64,000 nucleotides of DNA from Bacillus spongiae. Its GTDB lineage: Bacteria; Bacillota; Bacilli; Bacillales; Bacillaceae_K. A program made the translations under genes and the position numbers. The stretch is taken from the NCBI RefSeq assembly GCF_037120725.1, contig NZ_JBBAXC010000009.1:1-64000 (forward strand). Reading direction: 5' to 3'. The notes beneath the pieces were generated by a model. It had not been told where the DNA came from. It worked only from the letters and a program-made list of their open reading frames with translations, and ran no database searches. Below are positions 53,494 to 63,513 of the stretch, in pieces. Numbering within the stretch: position 1 is the stretch's first letter; every line of letters begins with the position of its first letter.

Positions 53494-55692
53494 ATGAAAA
53501 AATGGTTACTATATAGTAGTATGATTGTTTTGTTATCCATAGCGTCCTACTGGATCTTTTCTGTTTCCCAGAAGCCTTCCTTAAAAGCGGTTTTGGAAAA
53601 CAATACAGAGGAAACCATCGTTTCATCCAATAAAGTGTGGGAGTTAGATTTTTCAACCAAAATGGATGAAGAGACCGTGACAAATGACAACATTTATGTA
53701 AAAAATGAGCGTGGTGAGGTGATACCTGTTTCACTAGCATTAAGTGAGGATAAGAAGCATGTCAAGGTGTCACCTCCTAAAGATGGTTACGACCCCGACG
53801 CCGCTTACACTTTACATGTTACCGATAATATACAATCGCTAACAGGAGAGAAGATACGTGAGGGGACAGAGATTACGTTTAAAGTCATTCCAGAGCTTCC
53901 GACATTTAGTTCAAAAGAAGAATTAAATCAATATTTTCTGACTGTATTAAAGCAAAAAGAAAAGAATTCTTTCTTTCCATCAATAGAAGAGGAAACTTTG
54001 GAATTTTCTAATGCCGATAAAGCGGAAGATTCTAGTAATGGCTATTCTGAAACAAATAATCAAGTGGAAGGTGTTGATGAAGCAGACACTGTAAAAACAG
54101 ATGGAAATTATATTTATCAGTTAACGAACAGATCGTTAGTCATAACAGACACAAGTGATCCATCAAACCTTTCGATTGCCTCGACAATAGCATTTGACGA
54201 TACTACTTCTCCTAGAGAGTTATTTTTGTATGATGAGACACTTATAATTATCGGAGAAAGTTGGAATTTAAAAAATAACAAAGCAATTGATCGTTCCATT
54301 CCAGTTGACTATCCACCGTTTCACGGTTCGATGAATGCTTATATATATGATGTTTCTGACCAATCGAACCCCGAGCTGATTCGCGAGATTGGCTTAGAAG
54401 GGAATTATGTAACGGCGAGAAAGGTTGATTCTTACGTTTATTTAGTCGCGAATCATTATCCTAATTATAGAACATTAGAATACGATAAAGATAACGACCT
54501 TAGGCCACAATTCTATGATTCCGTACAAGGAAAGAAGATGACACCCATTAATTATGATGAGATTAAATTCTTACCTGAATCATATGAAGCGAATTACACC
54601 ATCCTAACAGCGATTGATGTCACAAGCCCTAAGACAGAGGTATTTATTGAAGCTTATTTAGGAGGTGGTCAACAGATTTATATGTCTCAAGAAAATTTAT
54701 ATATTGCTGCTTCGAAGTATGCAAAGAAGACTGAAATAGACAAACAATGGCCATCACCTAACACCGAAATTTATAAGTTTTCTGTCAATAAAACAAACAT
54801 TGATTTTGTCAGTTTGGCTGAAGTGAATGGAACTATTTTAAATCAATTTAGTATGGATGAGCATGATGGGTATTTTCGAGTTGCTACAACGAAGCATTCT
54901 TCCACAGGGGTGTTCGATGATGAACAATCTACCAATAATCTCTATATATTAAATGAAAATATGAAGCATGTTGGAGCTGTGGAAGATTTAGCGAAAGGGG
55001 AACGAATTTACTCAGTCCGTTTTATGGGGAAAAAGGCGTATGTCGTCACGTTTAAGCAAGTGGACCCACTTTTTGTAATAGATGTTGCGGAACCGACTGC
55101 ACCTGAAGTGTTAGGAGAGTTAAAAATTCCTGGTTTCAGTACGTACTTACACCCCTATGATGAAAAACATATCATTGGATTTGGACATGATACAACCCTT
55201 ATCTATGACGAAAAAAACCCTTCAGTGGAACCAAGAGTTCAAACAGGTGGAATGAAGATCTCCTTATTTGACATTACAAATTTCGAAAATCCGAAAGAAA
55301 TAGCCACTGAAATTATTGGGGATACCGGCACATATTCAAATTTGCTTTATGACCATAAAGCTCTTCTTCATCACAAAGAGAAGGACCTATTCGCATTTCC
55401 GATTTCAGTCTATCTTAATAAAGAGGTAACGTCCATTGAGGAAGGGTTGGACTTTAAAGGAGCACTCGTCTATGAAATTTCTCCTGAGAAGGGAATTACA
55501 CAAAAAGCAAGCCTATCGTTAATTGGGCAACAATTAGATGGGAAATCTGAGAAAGACTATGGGGGATATAGGGAAAACGAAATTCAACGGTTACTTTATA
55601 TTCAAAATGATCTGTATGCCCTTTCAAACCGCCAAATCGGTGTGTATGATCTTACAACATGGAAAGAAAAAGATTTATTAACAATTAAATAA
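53494..55692 (+). CDS. secreted beta-propeller-domain protein
   Basis: A 732-residue exported protein. An N-terminal membrane/signal helix (about 3-24) is followed by an Ig-like domain (about 28-135: SNKVWELDFSTKMDEETVTN, the SbsA-like Big_5 pattern). The large domain has the family hallmark NQVEGVDEADTVKTDGNYIY (PF09826, beta-propeller). Its function is unknown; members are anchored outside the cell. ATG 53494 has AGGAGG about 7 nt upstream (frame open to 53476). It is a single-gene unit with a terminator. Confidence 0.88.
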   Translation: MKKWLLYSSMIVLLSIASYWIFSVSQKPSLKAVLENNTEETIVSSNKVWELDFSTKMDEETVTNDNIYVKNERGEVIPVSLALSEDKKHVKVSPPKDGYDPDAAYTLHVTDNIQSLTGEKIREGTEITFKVIPELPTFSSKEELNQYFLTVLKQKEKNSFFPSIEEETLEFSNADKAEDSSNGYSETNNQVEGVDEADTVKTDGNYIYQLTNRSLVITDTSDPSNLSIASTIAFDDTTSPRELFLYDETLIIIGESWNLKNNKAIDRSIPVDYPPFHGSMNAYIYDVSDQSNPELIREIGLEGNYVTARKVDSYVYLVANHYPNYRTLEYDKDNDLRPQFYDSVQGKKMTPINYDEIKFLPESYEANYTILTAIDVTSPKTEVFIEAYLGGGQQIYMSQENLYIAASKYAKKTEIDKQWPSPNTEIYKFSVNKTNIDFVSLAEVNGTILNQFSMDEHDGYFRVATTKHSSTGVFDDEQSTNNLYILNENMKHVGAVEDLAKGERIYSVRFMGKKAYVVTFKQVDPLFVIDVAEPTAPEVLGELKIPGFSTYLHPYDEKHIIGFGHDTTLIYDEKNPSVEPRVQTGGMKISLFDITNFENPKEIATEIIGDTGTYSNLLYDHKALLHHKEKDLFAFPISVYLNKEVTSIEEGLDFKGALVYEISPEKGITQKASLSLIGQQLDGKSEKDYGGYRENEIQRLLYIQNDLYALSNRQIGVYDLTTWKEKDLLTIK

Positions 55693-55698
55693 TATAGA

Positions 55699-55730
55699 AG
55701 GACCAATTCTTTTGGAATTGGTTCTTTTCC
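55699..55730 (+). terminator. terminator of the beta-propeller gene
   Basis: AGGACCAATTC and GGAATTGGTTCTT pair around TTTT and run into TTTTCC. Confidence 0.8.
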
Positions 55731-55799
55731 TATTTCAATTTAGTTATGGAATCCTTCAGCTTCGTCCATAATGGAAAATGAATGGAGGAAGGAAACCGT

Positions 55800-56789
55800 A
55801 TGCTTCAGTTTTATCATCAATTTTCTCGTTGGCCGATGGTTATTCGTGTTTTATTAATGGCATTGGGTGTTATCTTCTTATTTGGTTTTTCAATTCACCT
55901 CGTTGAGCCAGAGACGTTCCCCTCCATTATTGAAGGGGTTTGGTGGGCCATCATTACAGCTTCCACTGTTGGGTACGGAGATTTATATCCCGTTACCTTC
56001 ACAGGGCGTGTACTTGCTGTACTTTTAATATTATTAGGTGCGGGATTTCTTAGTACGTATTTTGTTTCACTAGCGACTACAGCCGTGATGACTCAACACG
56101 CCCACCTAGCAGGAAAAGGAGCATTTAAATTGCAAAAACATATCGTCATCGTTGGGTGGAATGAACGAGCAAAAGAGTTAATTGAACAAATTTCAACCGT
56201 ACGCAAGAATGGTGAAATTGTCCTAATAGATGAAACATTAAAACAAAACCCCTTTTCAAATCACCACATTCATTTTATTAAAGGAAAACCGTTTGAAGAT
56301 GATGTGTTATTGAAAGCAAGTATACAAGAAGCAGATATCGCCATCATTACGGCAGATCAAAATCAGACAGAAGTTCACGCTGACATGGGGTCCGTTTTAA
56401 CGTTACTAGCCATAAAGGGGTTAAACCCAGACCTTTATTGTGTTGCCGAAATCTTAACGGCTGAACAAGTCATTAACGCAAAACGGGCTGGTGCAAATGA
56501 AGTGATTCAATCAAATAAACAAACAAGTTATGTCATGATGAATAGTGTTGTTTCCCATGGAATGAGTTCGGCTATTTTAGCCATGCTTGACCAAGTGAAG
56601 GGAAGTAAAGTTCAATTGGTGCCTGCAAGAGAAGAATGGTTTGGGAAGACATTCCAACAACTTAGTGTCCATCTTCTTGAACAACATACGCTCCTGCTCG
56701 GTGTTAAGAGGGGGGAAGAAACAATTGTAAATCCCCCCTTACACGAAATTATTTCAGAAGGAAATGAACTATTTGTCCTTTGTGATTAA
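55800..56789 (+). CDS. yugO: potassium channel YugO
   Basis: A 329-residue two-helix K+ channel with the selectivity filter TVGYGD near residue 57 and a cytoplasmic RCK/TrkA-N domain (IVIVGWNERAKELIEQI; NAD-type Rossmann) plus a short TrkA-C part. In B. subtilis YugO is needed for normal biofilms and carries potassium waves between cells. ATG 55800 has GGAGGAAGG 7 nt upstream; the frame is open to 55782. It overlaps the convergent yugN gene by 4 nt. The MstX partner gene usual in B. subtilis is not seen upstream. Confidence 0.92.
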   Translation: MLQFYHQFSRWPMVIRVLLMALGVIFLFGFSIHLVEPETFPSIIEGVWWAIITASTVGYGDLYPVTFTGRVLAVLLILLGAGFLSTYFVSLATTAVMTQHAHLAGKGAFKLQKHIVIVGWNERAKELIEQISTVRKNGEIVLIDETLKQNPFSNHHIHFIKGKPFEDDVLLKASIQEADIAIITADQNQTEVHADMGSVLTLLAIKGLNPDLYCVAEILTAEQVINAKRAGANEVIQSNKQTSYVMMNSVVSHGMSSAILAMLDQVKGSKVQLVPAREEWFGKTFQQLSVHLLEQHTLLLGVKRGEETIVNPPLHEIISEGNELFVLCD

Positions 56790-57190
56790 TGTAAGAGAAC
56801 ACTCTCTACTTCTTTCACACATTGCTTCCCAGCCTCAATGTACTCTTCTGGGAAGCTCGCATCTTTATCTTGTGGTTCTGAAAACTGATTGATTATACCG
56901 GAAAATGTTCCAGCGTCAGCATAATCATCTAACCCTCTTTGATAAGTATGAGCTAGCAGAAATGGTTTACCAAATTTCACCGAAACACTACGTGAATCAA
57001 GTTGTCCATCAATGGCTTTAAAAGGAATACGTAAAAACTGATATCCCCCTTCTTTACCTAATTTATAATCAAAATATCCGTGATCATAATCCCAATTTCC
57101 TCCAATCGTATACCCTAGCGGCTCTAACTCTTGTTCCAATTTATAAAGTTGAAATGTCTGACCTTCTAGCCTTGAAGGAACTTCTATCAT
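56786..57190 (-). CDS. yugN: YugN-like family protein
   Basis: A 134-residue protein of the YugN-like family (PF08868). The start VPSRLEGQTFQLYKLEQELE and WDYDHGYFDYKLGKEGGYQF match what I know of YugN. Its function is unknown and it appears soluble. GGGAG precedes the ATG by 8 nt. It is convergent with yugO, and the gene order yugO-yugN-pgi is the one found in B. subtilis, which supports the assignment. Confidence 0.88.
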   Translation of the reverse strand: MIEVPSRLEGQTFQLYKLEQELEPLGYTIGGNWDYDHGYFDYKLGKEGGYQFLRIPFKAIDGQLDSRSVSVKFGKPFLLAHTYQRGLDDYADAGTFSGIINQFSEPQDKDASFPEEYIEAGKQCVKEVESVLLH

Positions 57191-57301
57191 TTGTCTAACT
57201 CCTTCCCTTTTTCGTTTAGCATCTCCCTTTCAATCAATATCATGCACGATGACTTCTGCATTGCAAACTGGGTAGATTGGTCATTGGATGTATTCACACA
57301 T

Positions 57302-57342
57302 AAAAAAGTGCGATTCTCTTATGAGAACCGCACTTTTCTTTT
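57302..57342 (-). terminator. pgi terminator
   Basis: AAAAAAGTGCGATTCTC and GAGAACCGCACTTTTC pair with one mismatch around a 4-nt loop, with T-runs on both strands, next to the pgi stop codon. Confidence 0.8.
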
Positions 57343-58691
57343 TATTTTAAGCGTTTTTCTAATTCTGCTTTCTTTTCTTCAAATCCAGGTTTACCAAGTA
57401 GAGCGAACATATTCACTTTATATGCTTCGACTCCAGGCTGGTCAAATGGATTCACTCCCAGTAAATACCCACTCATCGCACATGCTTTTTCGAAAAAGTA
57501 TACAAGATAACCGAATGTATAAGCATTCATTTCTGGGATTTCAACAATTAAGTTTGGTACCCCTCCATCTGTGTGGGCAAGGAGTGTTCCTTCAAAGGCT
57601 TTATTGTTCACAAAATCAACGGTTTCACCCGCAAGATAATTTAAGCCATCAAGGTCACTCTCTGCTTCTTCAATCGTTAATTCATGCCTTGGTTTATCTA
57701 CTTTAATTACCGTTTCAAATAAATCACGACGTCCTTCTTGAACGTATTGACCTAATGAGTGAAGGTCAGTAGAAAAATTAGCTGAAGAAGGGAAAATTCC
57801 TTTTTGATCTTTTCCTTCACTTTCTCCAAATAACTGCTTCCACCATTCTGAGAAATATTGCAAGCCTGGTTCATAATTAATCAGCATTTCAATTGTTTTC
57901 CCTTTGTTGTATAAAACGTTACGAACAGCTGCATACTGATACGCTAGGTTTTGCTCGAGCTCTGATTTACTAAATTCCTCGCGAGCGTCTTGTGCCCCTT
58001 TCATCATTGCCTCGATATCAACACCACTCACTGCAATTGGTAGTAACCCAACAGCAGTTAGGACTGAATAGCGTCCCCCTACGTCGTCGGGTACAACGAA
58101 GGTTTCAAAGCCCTCTTCCGTTGCAAGGGTTTTTAATGCACCTTTTGCTTTGTCCGTTGTTGCATAAATACGACCTTTTGCTTCTTGTTTTCCGTATTTT
58201 TCTTCAAGTAGCTTTCGGAATATCCTGAATGCAATTGCCGGCTCTGTTGTGGTTCCTGACTTTGAAATAACATTAATGGAAAAGTCTTTCCCTTCCAGTA
58301 AGTCCATTAAATCTTTCATGTATGTAGAGCTAATATTGTTTCCTACAAATAACACTTGAGGAGTATTACGCTTTTCGCCTGGTAATTCATTATAAAAGCT
58401 ATGATTAAGCATTTCAATTGCCGCGCGAGCACCTAGATACGACCCGCCGATTCCAATTACTAAAAGAATGTCTGAATCCTTCTGTATTTTGGCTGAAGAA
58501 GTAAGGATTCTAGAGAATTCTTCCCTATCGTAATTTTCAGGTAGATCAATCCATCCTAAATAGTCATTTCCAGCACCTGTTTTTTCATGTAAGGAGTGGT
58601 GCGCAACTTTTACTGCATCTCTTAAATATGTCACTTCGTGTTCACCAAAGAATGGGAGAGCTTTTGAATAATCAAAACGAACATGTGTCAT
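57342..58691 (-). CDS. pgi: glucose-6-phosphate isomerase
   Basis: A 449-residue enzyme of upper glycolysis converting glucose 6-phosphate and fructose 6-phosphate. The phosphoglucose isomerase patterns [50 protein letters not shown] and [11 protein letters not shown] are intact. Its length matches the Bacillus enzyme. ATG 58691 has GGAGG at 8 nt (frame open to 58706). It also supplies hexose phosphates for the polysaccharide pathways. Confidence 0.97.
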   Translation of the reverse strand: MTHVRFDYSKALPFFGEHEVTYLRDAVKVAHHSLHEKTGAGNDYLGWIDLPENYDREEFSRILTSSAKIQKDSDILLVIGIGGSYLGARAAIEMLNHSFYNELPGEKRNTPQVLFVGNNISSTYMKDLMDLLEGKDFSINVISKSGTTTEPAIAFRIFRKLLEEKYGKQEAKGRIYATTDKAKGALKTLATEEGFETFVVPDDVGGRYSVLTAVGLLPIAVSGVDIEAMMKGAQDAREEFSKSELEQNLAYQYAAVRNVLYNKGKTIEMLINYEPGLQYFSEWWKQLFGESEGKDQKGIFPSSANFSTDLHSLGQYVQEGRRDLFETVIKVDKPRHELTIEEAESDLDGLNYLAGETVDFVNNKAFEGTLLAHTDGGVPNLIVEIPEMNAYTFGYLVYFFEKACAMSGYLLGVNPFDQPGVEAYKVNMFALLGKPGFEEKKAELEKRLK

Positions 58692-58870
58692 GTTAGATTC
58701 CTCCATATATCATTTTTTCTCTTTCACTTTATCGAAAGCGAACAAGATAATCAAGAAAGCCCTTCCTATGTAAGCGGATTCAGTATGAATTTTTTCTAAC
58801 AAATTTTCATATTGGAACAGAATAGATCGCTATAGAAGAACTTTTTCTTTCCACTCGAAAAATTTTCCAT

Positions 58871-58907
58871 AAAAAAAGGACCTTTGTAAAAAGGTCCGCT
58901 TTTTTTA
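58871..58907 (-). terminator. terminator of the alcohol dehydrogenase gene
   Basis: AAAAAAAGGACCTTT and AAAGGTCC-GCTTTTTTT form an 8-bp stem overlapping the stop codon, with T-runs in both directions. Confidence 0.85.
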
Positions 58908-60068
58908 TAATGATGCACGCAAAATGGCTAAAACATCTTCCTTATTTAATGGATTAAAGTTTCCAAAATCACCATTTACAACGGTTTTCTCTGCCATTAC
59001 GTCCAGCTGACTATCGTCAATATCATACTCAACAAGTCGTGTTGGGGCTCCGAGAGAGCTCCAGAATGTACGTAGCGCTTCAATTCCTTCTAAGCCAATT
59101 TCCTCATCCGTTTTCCCTTCAGGACTCACATTAAAAACTCGCTTGGCAAGCTGTGCAAATCGAGCTGGATTTACCTTTAGATTATGCTTCATCCAATTTG
59201 GGAATAAAATGGCTAGTCCACCTGCATGAGGGATGTCATACACAGCGGAAACAGCATGTTCAATATTATGTGTCGCCCAATCACCACGATAGCCCATTTG
59301 AAGCATACCGTTTAACGCAATGGTTCCGGAATACAAAATCGTTTCACGTAATGAAACATCTTCAAGGTTATCCATCAGTGAAGGACCTACCTCTATAACA
59401 GTTTGAAGAACAGATTCGCATAAACGATCTTGTAGAACAGTGTTCGTACTGTTATGGAAATATTGCTCTAATACATGAGCCATCATATCAACCATACCAT
59501 AAATGGTATGATCCTTCGGTACAGTTACCGTATTTTTCGGCTCTAAAATAGAGAATTTCGGAAATACTAATGGACTTCCCCAACCATACTTTTCATTTGT
59601 TTCCCAATTTGTAATGACACTTCCAGCATTCATTTCTGAACCGGTAGCCGCAAGGGTAAGAACCGTTCCTAAAGGCAGTGCGTCTTGTGGAAGTGCTTTT
59701 TTAGTCACAAGATCCCAAGCATCTCCATCATATTTTGCACCTGCTGCTATCGCCTTCGTGCAGTCGATTACACTTCCCCCACCTACGGCTAACAGAAACT
59801 CAATCCCCTCGGACTTACAGATTTCTACACCTTTATGGACCGTTGTTAAACGAGGGTTCGGCTCGACACCAGATAGTTCAAAGATTTCCGCGTTTATTTC
59901 ATTTAAATTTGAGATAACTCTATCATAAAGCCCACTCCGTTTAATGCTTCCGCCACCATACACAAGCAAAACCTTTTGCCCATATGAAGGAATTTCTGTT
60001 TTTAATTGCTCTAATTGGTTATCACCAAAAATTAGTTTCGTTGGATTATAAAATGTAAAGTTTTCCAT
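58905..60068 (-). CDS. iron-containing alcohol dehydrogenase (YugJ/YugK type)
   Basis: A 387-residue group III alcohol dehydrogenase of the butanol-dehydrogenase branch. It has [32 protein letters not shown] (NAD(P) binding), [15 protein letters not shown] and the metal-binding His-rich [20 protein letters not shown]. It reduces aldehydes to alcohols with NADH or NADPH; the real substrate is not clear. GGGAGGCG precedes the ATG. B. subtilis has two such genes, yugJ and yugK, next to pgi; here one is found. Confidence 0.92.
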   Translation of the reverse strand: MENFTFYNPTKLIFGDNQLEQLKTEIPSYGQKVLLVYGGGSIKRSGLYDRVISNLNEINAEIFELSGVEPNPRLTTVHKGVEICKSEGIEFLLAVGGGSVIDCTKAIAAGAKYDGDAWDLVTKKALPQDALPLGTVLTLAATGSEMNAGSVITNWETNEKYGWGSPLVFPKFSILEPKNTVTVPKDHTIYGMVDMMAHVLEQYFHNSTNTVLQDRLCESVLQTVIEVGPSLMDNLEDVSLRETILYSGTIALNGMLQMGYRGDWATHNIEHAVSAVYDIPHAGGLAILFPNWMKHNLKVNPARFAQLAKRVFNVSPEGKTDEEIGLEGIEALRTFWSSLGAPTRLVEYDIDDSQLDVMAEKTVVNGDFGNFNPLNKEDVLAILRASL

Positions 60069-60200
60069 TTTTTCGCCTCCCTAGCTTACATTATTGACTA
60101 CTCTTATATCTTTTGCAAAAAATTTGCTCTTATGAGTGCAGTATAATTTCTACTTAGTTTCACACACTATTCATGAACCAATCTATAAGGAGGAATTCTA

Positions 60201-60437
60201 ATGAGTGCTACTCAACGTATTGCACTGGTTCTAACAATTATAGGGGCGATTAACTGGGGTCTGATTGGTTTCTTTCAGTTTGATTTAGTGGCCTCTATAT
60301 TCGGTGGACAAACAAGTGCGCTTTCCCGTATTATTTTCGGACTTGTCGGTATTGCCGGTCTTGTAAACCTTGGACTTTTATTTAAACCATCCGAGGAACT
60401 TGAACACGAACCAGAAACAAGACCTACTCGACCATAA
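60201..60437 (+). CDS. yuzA: DUF378-family membrane protein YuzA
   Basis: A 78-residue protein with two membrane helices (about 6-30 and 38-62) and the DUF378 core IGAINWGLIGFFQFDLVASIFG, here 22 residues in which the NWGL motif is diagnostic. The tail is acidic. Its function is unknown. AGGAGG precedes the ATG. B. subtilis yuzA lies in the same general neighbourhood. Confidence 0.85.
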   Translation: MSATQRIALVLTIIGAINWGLIGFFQFDLVASIFGGQTSALSRIIFGLVGIAGLVNLGLLFKPSEELEHEPETRPTRP

Positions 60438-60504
60438 TGAGAACGACGTTTAGCAGTTAATCTGACTTAAGCAATATTAACAGTTAGCTGCAGACTATAA
60501 ACAA

Positions 60505-60535
60505 CAAAGGGTGGCATTTATCTGCCACCCTTTGC
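60505..60535. terminator. bidirectional terminator between yuzA and the aldehyde dehydrogenase gene
   Basis: AAAGGGTGGCA and TGCCACCCTTT form a perfect 11-bp stem with a 6-nt loop between convergent genes. T-runs are short. Confidence 0.75.
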
Positions 60536-60543
60536 CTTAGTTA

Positions 60544-61944
60544 CTACCCCATCAATTTTTTAATAATCTTCAACCCGTTCTTAGCGTTTGGATATCTAAA
60601 AGAAAAATCGAAAAGATTCGTTTGCTTTAACACACTTTTATAATGTGAAAAGGTTGAAAAGCTATTTTTTCCGTGATAATTCCCCATTCCACTTTCTCCA
60701 ACCCCACCAAATGGTAAATAAGGTGTTGCTATATGCATCAATGTATCATTAATACAACCCCCACCATATGAAATAGTAGTGGTTATTCTTTTTTGAAGTT
60801 CCGCATCTTTTGTAAACAGGTATAAAGCAAGTGGTTTTGGTCGACCATTTACAAAATCAATTACTTCATCAATTGATTCATACTCTAGTATCGGTAAAAC
60901 AGGACCAAAGATTTCCTCCTGCATGACAGGAGAGTCTAGTCGATCTGGACTAATCAGCGTAGGTTCAATTTTATGAAGGGTTTGATCAACATTCCCACCA
61001 AATAGTATTTTTCCATCCTTTAAATACGACTTCACTCGATTGAAATGTCGCTCATTTACGATTTTCCCATATGTTTCATTTTGAATTGGATTTACTCCGT
61101 AAAAACGATGAATGGCTTTTTGAAGCTCTAAAATAAAATCGTCTTTTATACTTTTATGAACATATAAATAGTCTGGTGCTATACATGTTTGTCCTACGTT
61201 TGTTAACTTTCCAAAAGCCACCCGTTTTGCAGCAAGCGATAAGTCTACATCATGATGGACAATACAAGGGCTTTTCCCCCCTAGTTCTAACGTTACAGGG
61301 GTTAAATGCTTTGATGCTGCTTCCATCACTATTTTCCCTACTGGAACACTGCCTGTAAAGAAGATATAATCAAACTTTTGTTCTAACAGCTGCTGGGTCT
61401 CTTCTACTCCACCCTCTACTACATGTAGAAAACCAGAATCAAAATGAGGATTGACTATTTTCACTAGTACCGCTGATAAATTTGGCGTTAATTCAGACGG
61501 TTTTAATATAACGGTATTACCCGCTGCAATGGCTCCTAGCATTGGTGAAACGGCTAATTGAAATGGATAATTCCATGGCGCGATAACAAGGGTTGTACCG
61601 TAAGGCTCTGGTACTTGGACACCTTTCGTTCCAAAATGTGTTAATGCTGTTTTCACCTTCTTTGGCTTAGCCCATTTTTTAAAATTCTTTAAAAGGTGTT
61701 TAATTTCATCCTTAATAATAGCAATTTCAGTCATATAAGCTTCTGTTTCAGATTTATTCAAATCTTTTTTTAGTGCTAATAAAATATCATTCTCATGCTC
61801 GTCAATTAATGTTTGAAGTTTCTTTAATGTCATTTCTCGTTCAATCAATGGGCGCGTTTTCCCTGTGGCAAAATAGGATTGTTGAAGTTGAAATAACCCT
61901 TCTATTGGCTGAGTAGCTACATCTTCTACCATTAATGGATTCAT
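60544..61944 (-). CDS. aldehyde dehydrogenase (class 3-like, YwdH type)
   Basis: A 466-residue NAD(P)-dependent aldehyde dehydrogenase without signal peptide. It has [36 protein letters not shown], the catalytic Glu in [10 protein letters not shown] and Cys in [12 protein letters not shown]. The hydrophobic C-terminal end ([20 protein letters not shown]) may let it associate with membranes, as in fatty-aldehyde dehydrogenases. AAGGAG precedes the ATG. The likely substrates are medium/long-chain aldehydes (inference). Confidence 0.93.
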   Translation of the reverse strand: MNPLMVEDVATQPIEGLFQLQQSYFATGKTRPLIEREMTLKKLQTLIDEHENDILLALKKDLNKSETEAYMTEIAIIKDEIKHLLKNFKKWAKPKKVKTALTHFGTKGVQVPEPYGTTLVIAPWNYPFQLAVSPMLGAIAAGNTVILKPSELTPNLSAVLVKIVNPHFDSGFLHVVEGGVEETQQLLEQKFDYIFFTGSVPVGKIVMEAASKHLTPVTLELGGKSPCIVHHDVDLSLAAKRVAFGKLTNVGQTCIAPDYLYVHKSIKDDFILELQKAIHRFYGVNPIQNETYGKIVNERHFNRVKSYLKDGKILFGGNVDQTLHKIEPTLISPDRLDSPVMQEEIFGPVLPILEYESIDEVIDFVNGRPKPLALYLFTKDAELQKRITTTISYGGGCINDTLMHIATPYLPFGGVGESGMGNYHGKNSFSTFSHYKSVLKQTNLFDFSFRYPNAKNGLKIIKKLMG

Positions 61945-62124
61945 CTTTCCACTCCTTTTTTAGTCTCATAAAAAGAAACTACTTCTATAGATAGAAAATT
62001 ATTGTACAATATTTTCGTTTAAATGTTTAAACCTTTAAATTAAATATACGTTGTTTTTTTTCATTCGTCAATATTAATACGTATGCACTCTCTAATACAA
62101 TTACACTTAAAGGGTAAAAAAACC

Positions 62125-62158
62125 GAAAAAAAGACAAACTTTCTATTTGAAAGTTTGC
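62125..62158 (-). terminator. glutamate dehydrogenase gene terminator
   Basis: CAAACTTTC and GAAAGTTTG pair around TATTT and on the minus strand run into TCTTTTTTTC, shortly past the stop codon. Confidence 0.85.
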
Positions 62159-62169
62159 CTATATAATGA

Positions 62170-63414
62170 TTATACCCACCCTCTAAAGCGAGAAGCTTCA
62201 GCCATTTTCCGAGCACCAACCATATATGCAGCTAAGCGCATGTTTACTCTTCTGTTGCTCGCTGTTTCATATACATTGTTAAAGGCTTCGACAAGTTTAG
62301 CTTTCAACTTTTCATTTACTTCCTCTTCTGTCCAATAGTAGCCTTGGTTATTTTGTACCCATTCGAAGTAGGATACCGTCACGCCTCCTGCACTAGCAAG
62401 TACATCTGGGACAAGAAGGATTCCTCTATCAGAAAGAATTTTCGTCGCATCAAATGTAGTAGGGCCATTTGCCGCCTCCACAACGATAGGCGCTTTTATA
62501 AGGTGTGCATTGTCGGCAGTAATTTGGTTTGCCACTGCAGCTGGAACAAGAATATCACATTCAAGCTCTAGTAGCTCCTTGTTTGAAATCGTGTTGTCGA
62601 ATAGGGTTGTTACCGTACCGAAGCTATCACGGCGGTCGAGTAAGTAATCAATATCTAAGCCGTTCGGATCGTATAGTCCCCCATGAGCATCCGAAATCGC
62701 TACGACCTTTGCTCCTGCATCATGCATAAATTTTGCTAAATAACTGCCCGCATTTCCAAACCCTTGAACAACGACACGGGCTCCTTTTATTTGAATTCCA
62801 CGCTTTTTGGCTGCTTCTTCAATACAAATTGTAACTCCTTGCGCTGTCGCTTTTTCACGGCCTTGTGAACCGCCAAGTACGAGTGGCTTTCCTGTAATAA
62901 ATCCGGGTGAATCATTCTCCCGTAAACGACTATACTCATCCATCATCCAGGCCATAATTTGTGAATTCGTGTAAACATCAGGAGCAGGAATGTCTTTCGT
63001 AGGACCAACAATCTGACTGATAGCGCGAACATATCCACGGCTTAGTCTTTCAATTTCATTCATTGACATCGTACGTGGGTCGCAAATGATACCACCCTTT
63101 CCTCCACCATAAGGAAGGTCAACAATACCACATTTTAAACTCATCCACATCGATAGGGCTTTCACTTCTTCTTCATCTACTTCTGGATGGAAGCGAACTC
63201 CTCCTTTTGTGGGGCCAACAGCATCATTATGCTGTGCGCGGTAACCAGTAAATACCTTTATTTCACCGTCATCCATTCTCACCGGAATACGAACCGTGAG
63301 CATACGAATTGGCTCTTTAAGAAGTTCATATACTTCTTCACCGTAGCCAAGTTTTGTTAATGCATCTTCTATAACATGTTGTGTAGAAGTGAACAGATTT
63401 AAATTTTCTCCCAT
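62170..63414 (-). CDS. NAD-specific glutamate dehydrogenase (RocG/GudB type)
   Basis: A 414-residue catabolic glutamate dehydrogenase converting glutamate to 2-oxoglutarate and ammonia. The catalytic Lys region (GVRFHPEVDEEEVKALSMWM; LPYGGGKGGI), the Asp in PAPDVYTNSQ and the NAD fold VVVQGFGNAGSYLAKF are intact. No insertion like that of the inactive B. subtilis GudB is visible. RocG and GudB cannot be told apart here. GAGGCG precedes ATG 63414. rocD lies directly upstream, suggesting arginine/ornithine breakdown feeding glutamate to this enzyme. Confidence 0.95.
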   Translation of the reverse strand: MGENLNLFTSTQHVIEDALTKLGYGEEVYELLKEPIRMLTVRIPVRMDDGEIKVFTGYRAQHNDAVGPTKGGVRFHPEVDEEEVKALSMWMSLKCGIVDLPYGGGKGGIICDPRTMSMNEIERLSRGYVRAISQIVGPTKDIPAPDVYTNSQIMAWMMDEYSRLRENDSPGFITGKPLVLGGSQGREKATAQGVTICIEEAAKKRGIQIKGARVVVQGFGNAGSYLAKFMHDAGAKVVAISDAHGGLYDPNGLDIDYLLDRRDSFGTVTTLFDNTISNKELLELECDILVPAAVANQITADNAHLIKAPIVVEAANGPTTFDATKILSDRGILLVPDVLASAGGVTVSYFEWVQNNQGYYWTEEEVNEKLKAKLVEAFNNVYETASNRRVNMRLAAYMVGARKMAEASRFRGWV

Positions 63415-63513
63415 TGCATTTCGCCTCTTTATAAGTGTGATCTAGAACGAAGATATTGTAACATATGCGTTATGAATTATCTCGCTTTATCAGTGTATAA
63501 TAATCAATTTTTT

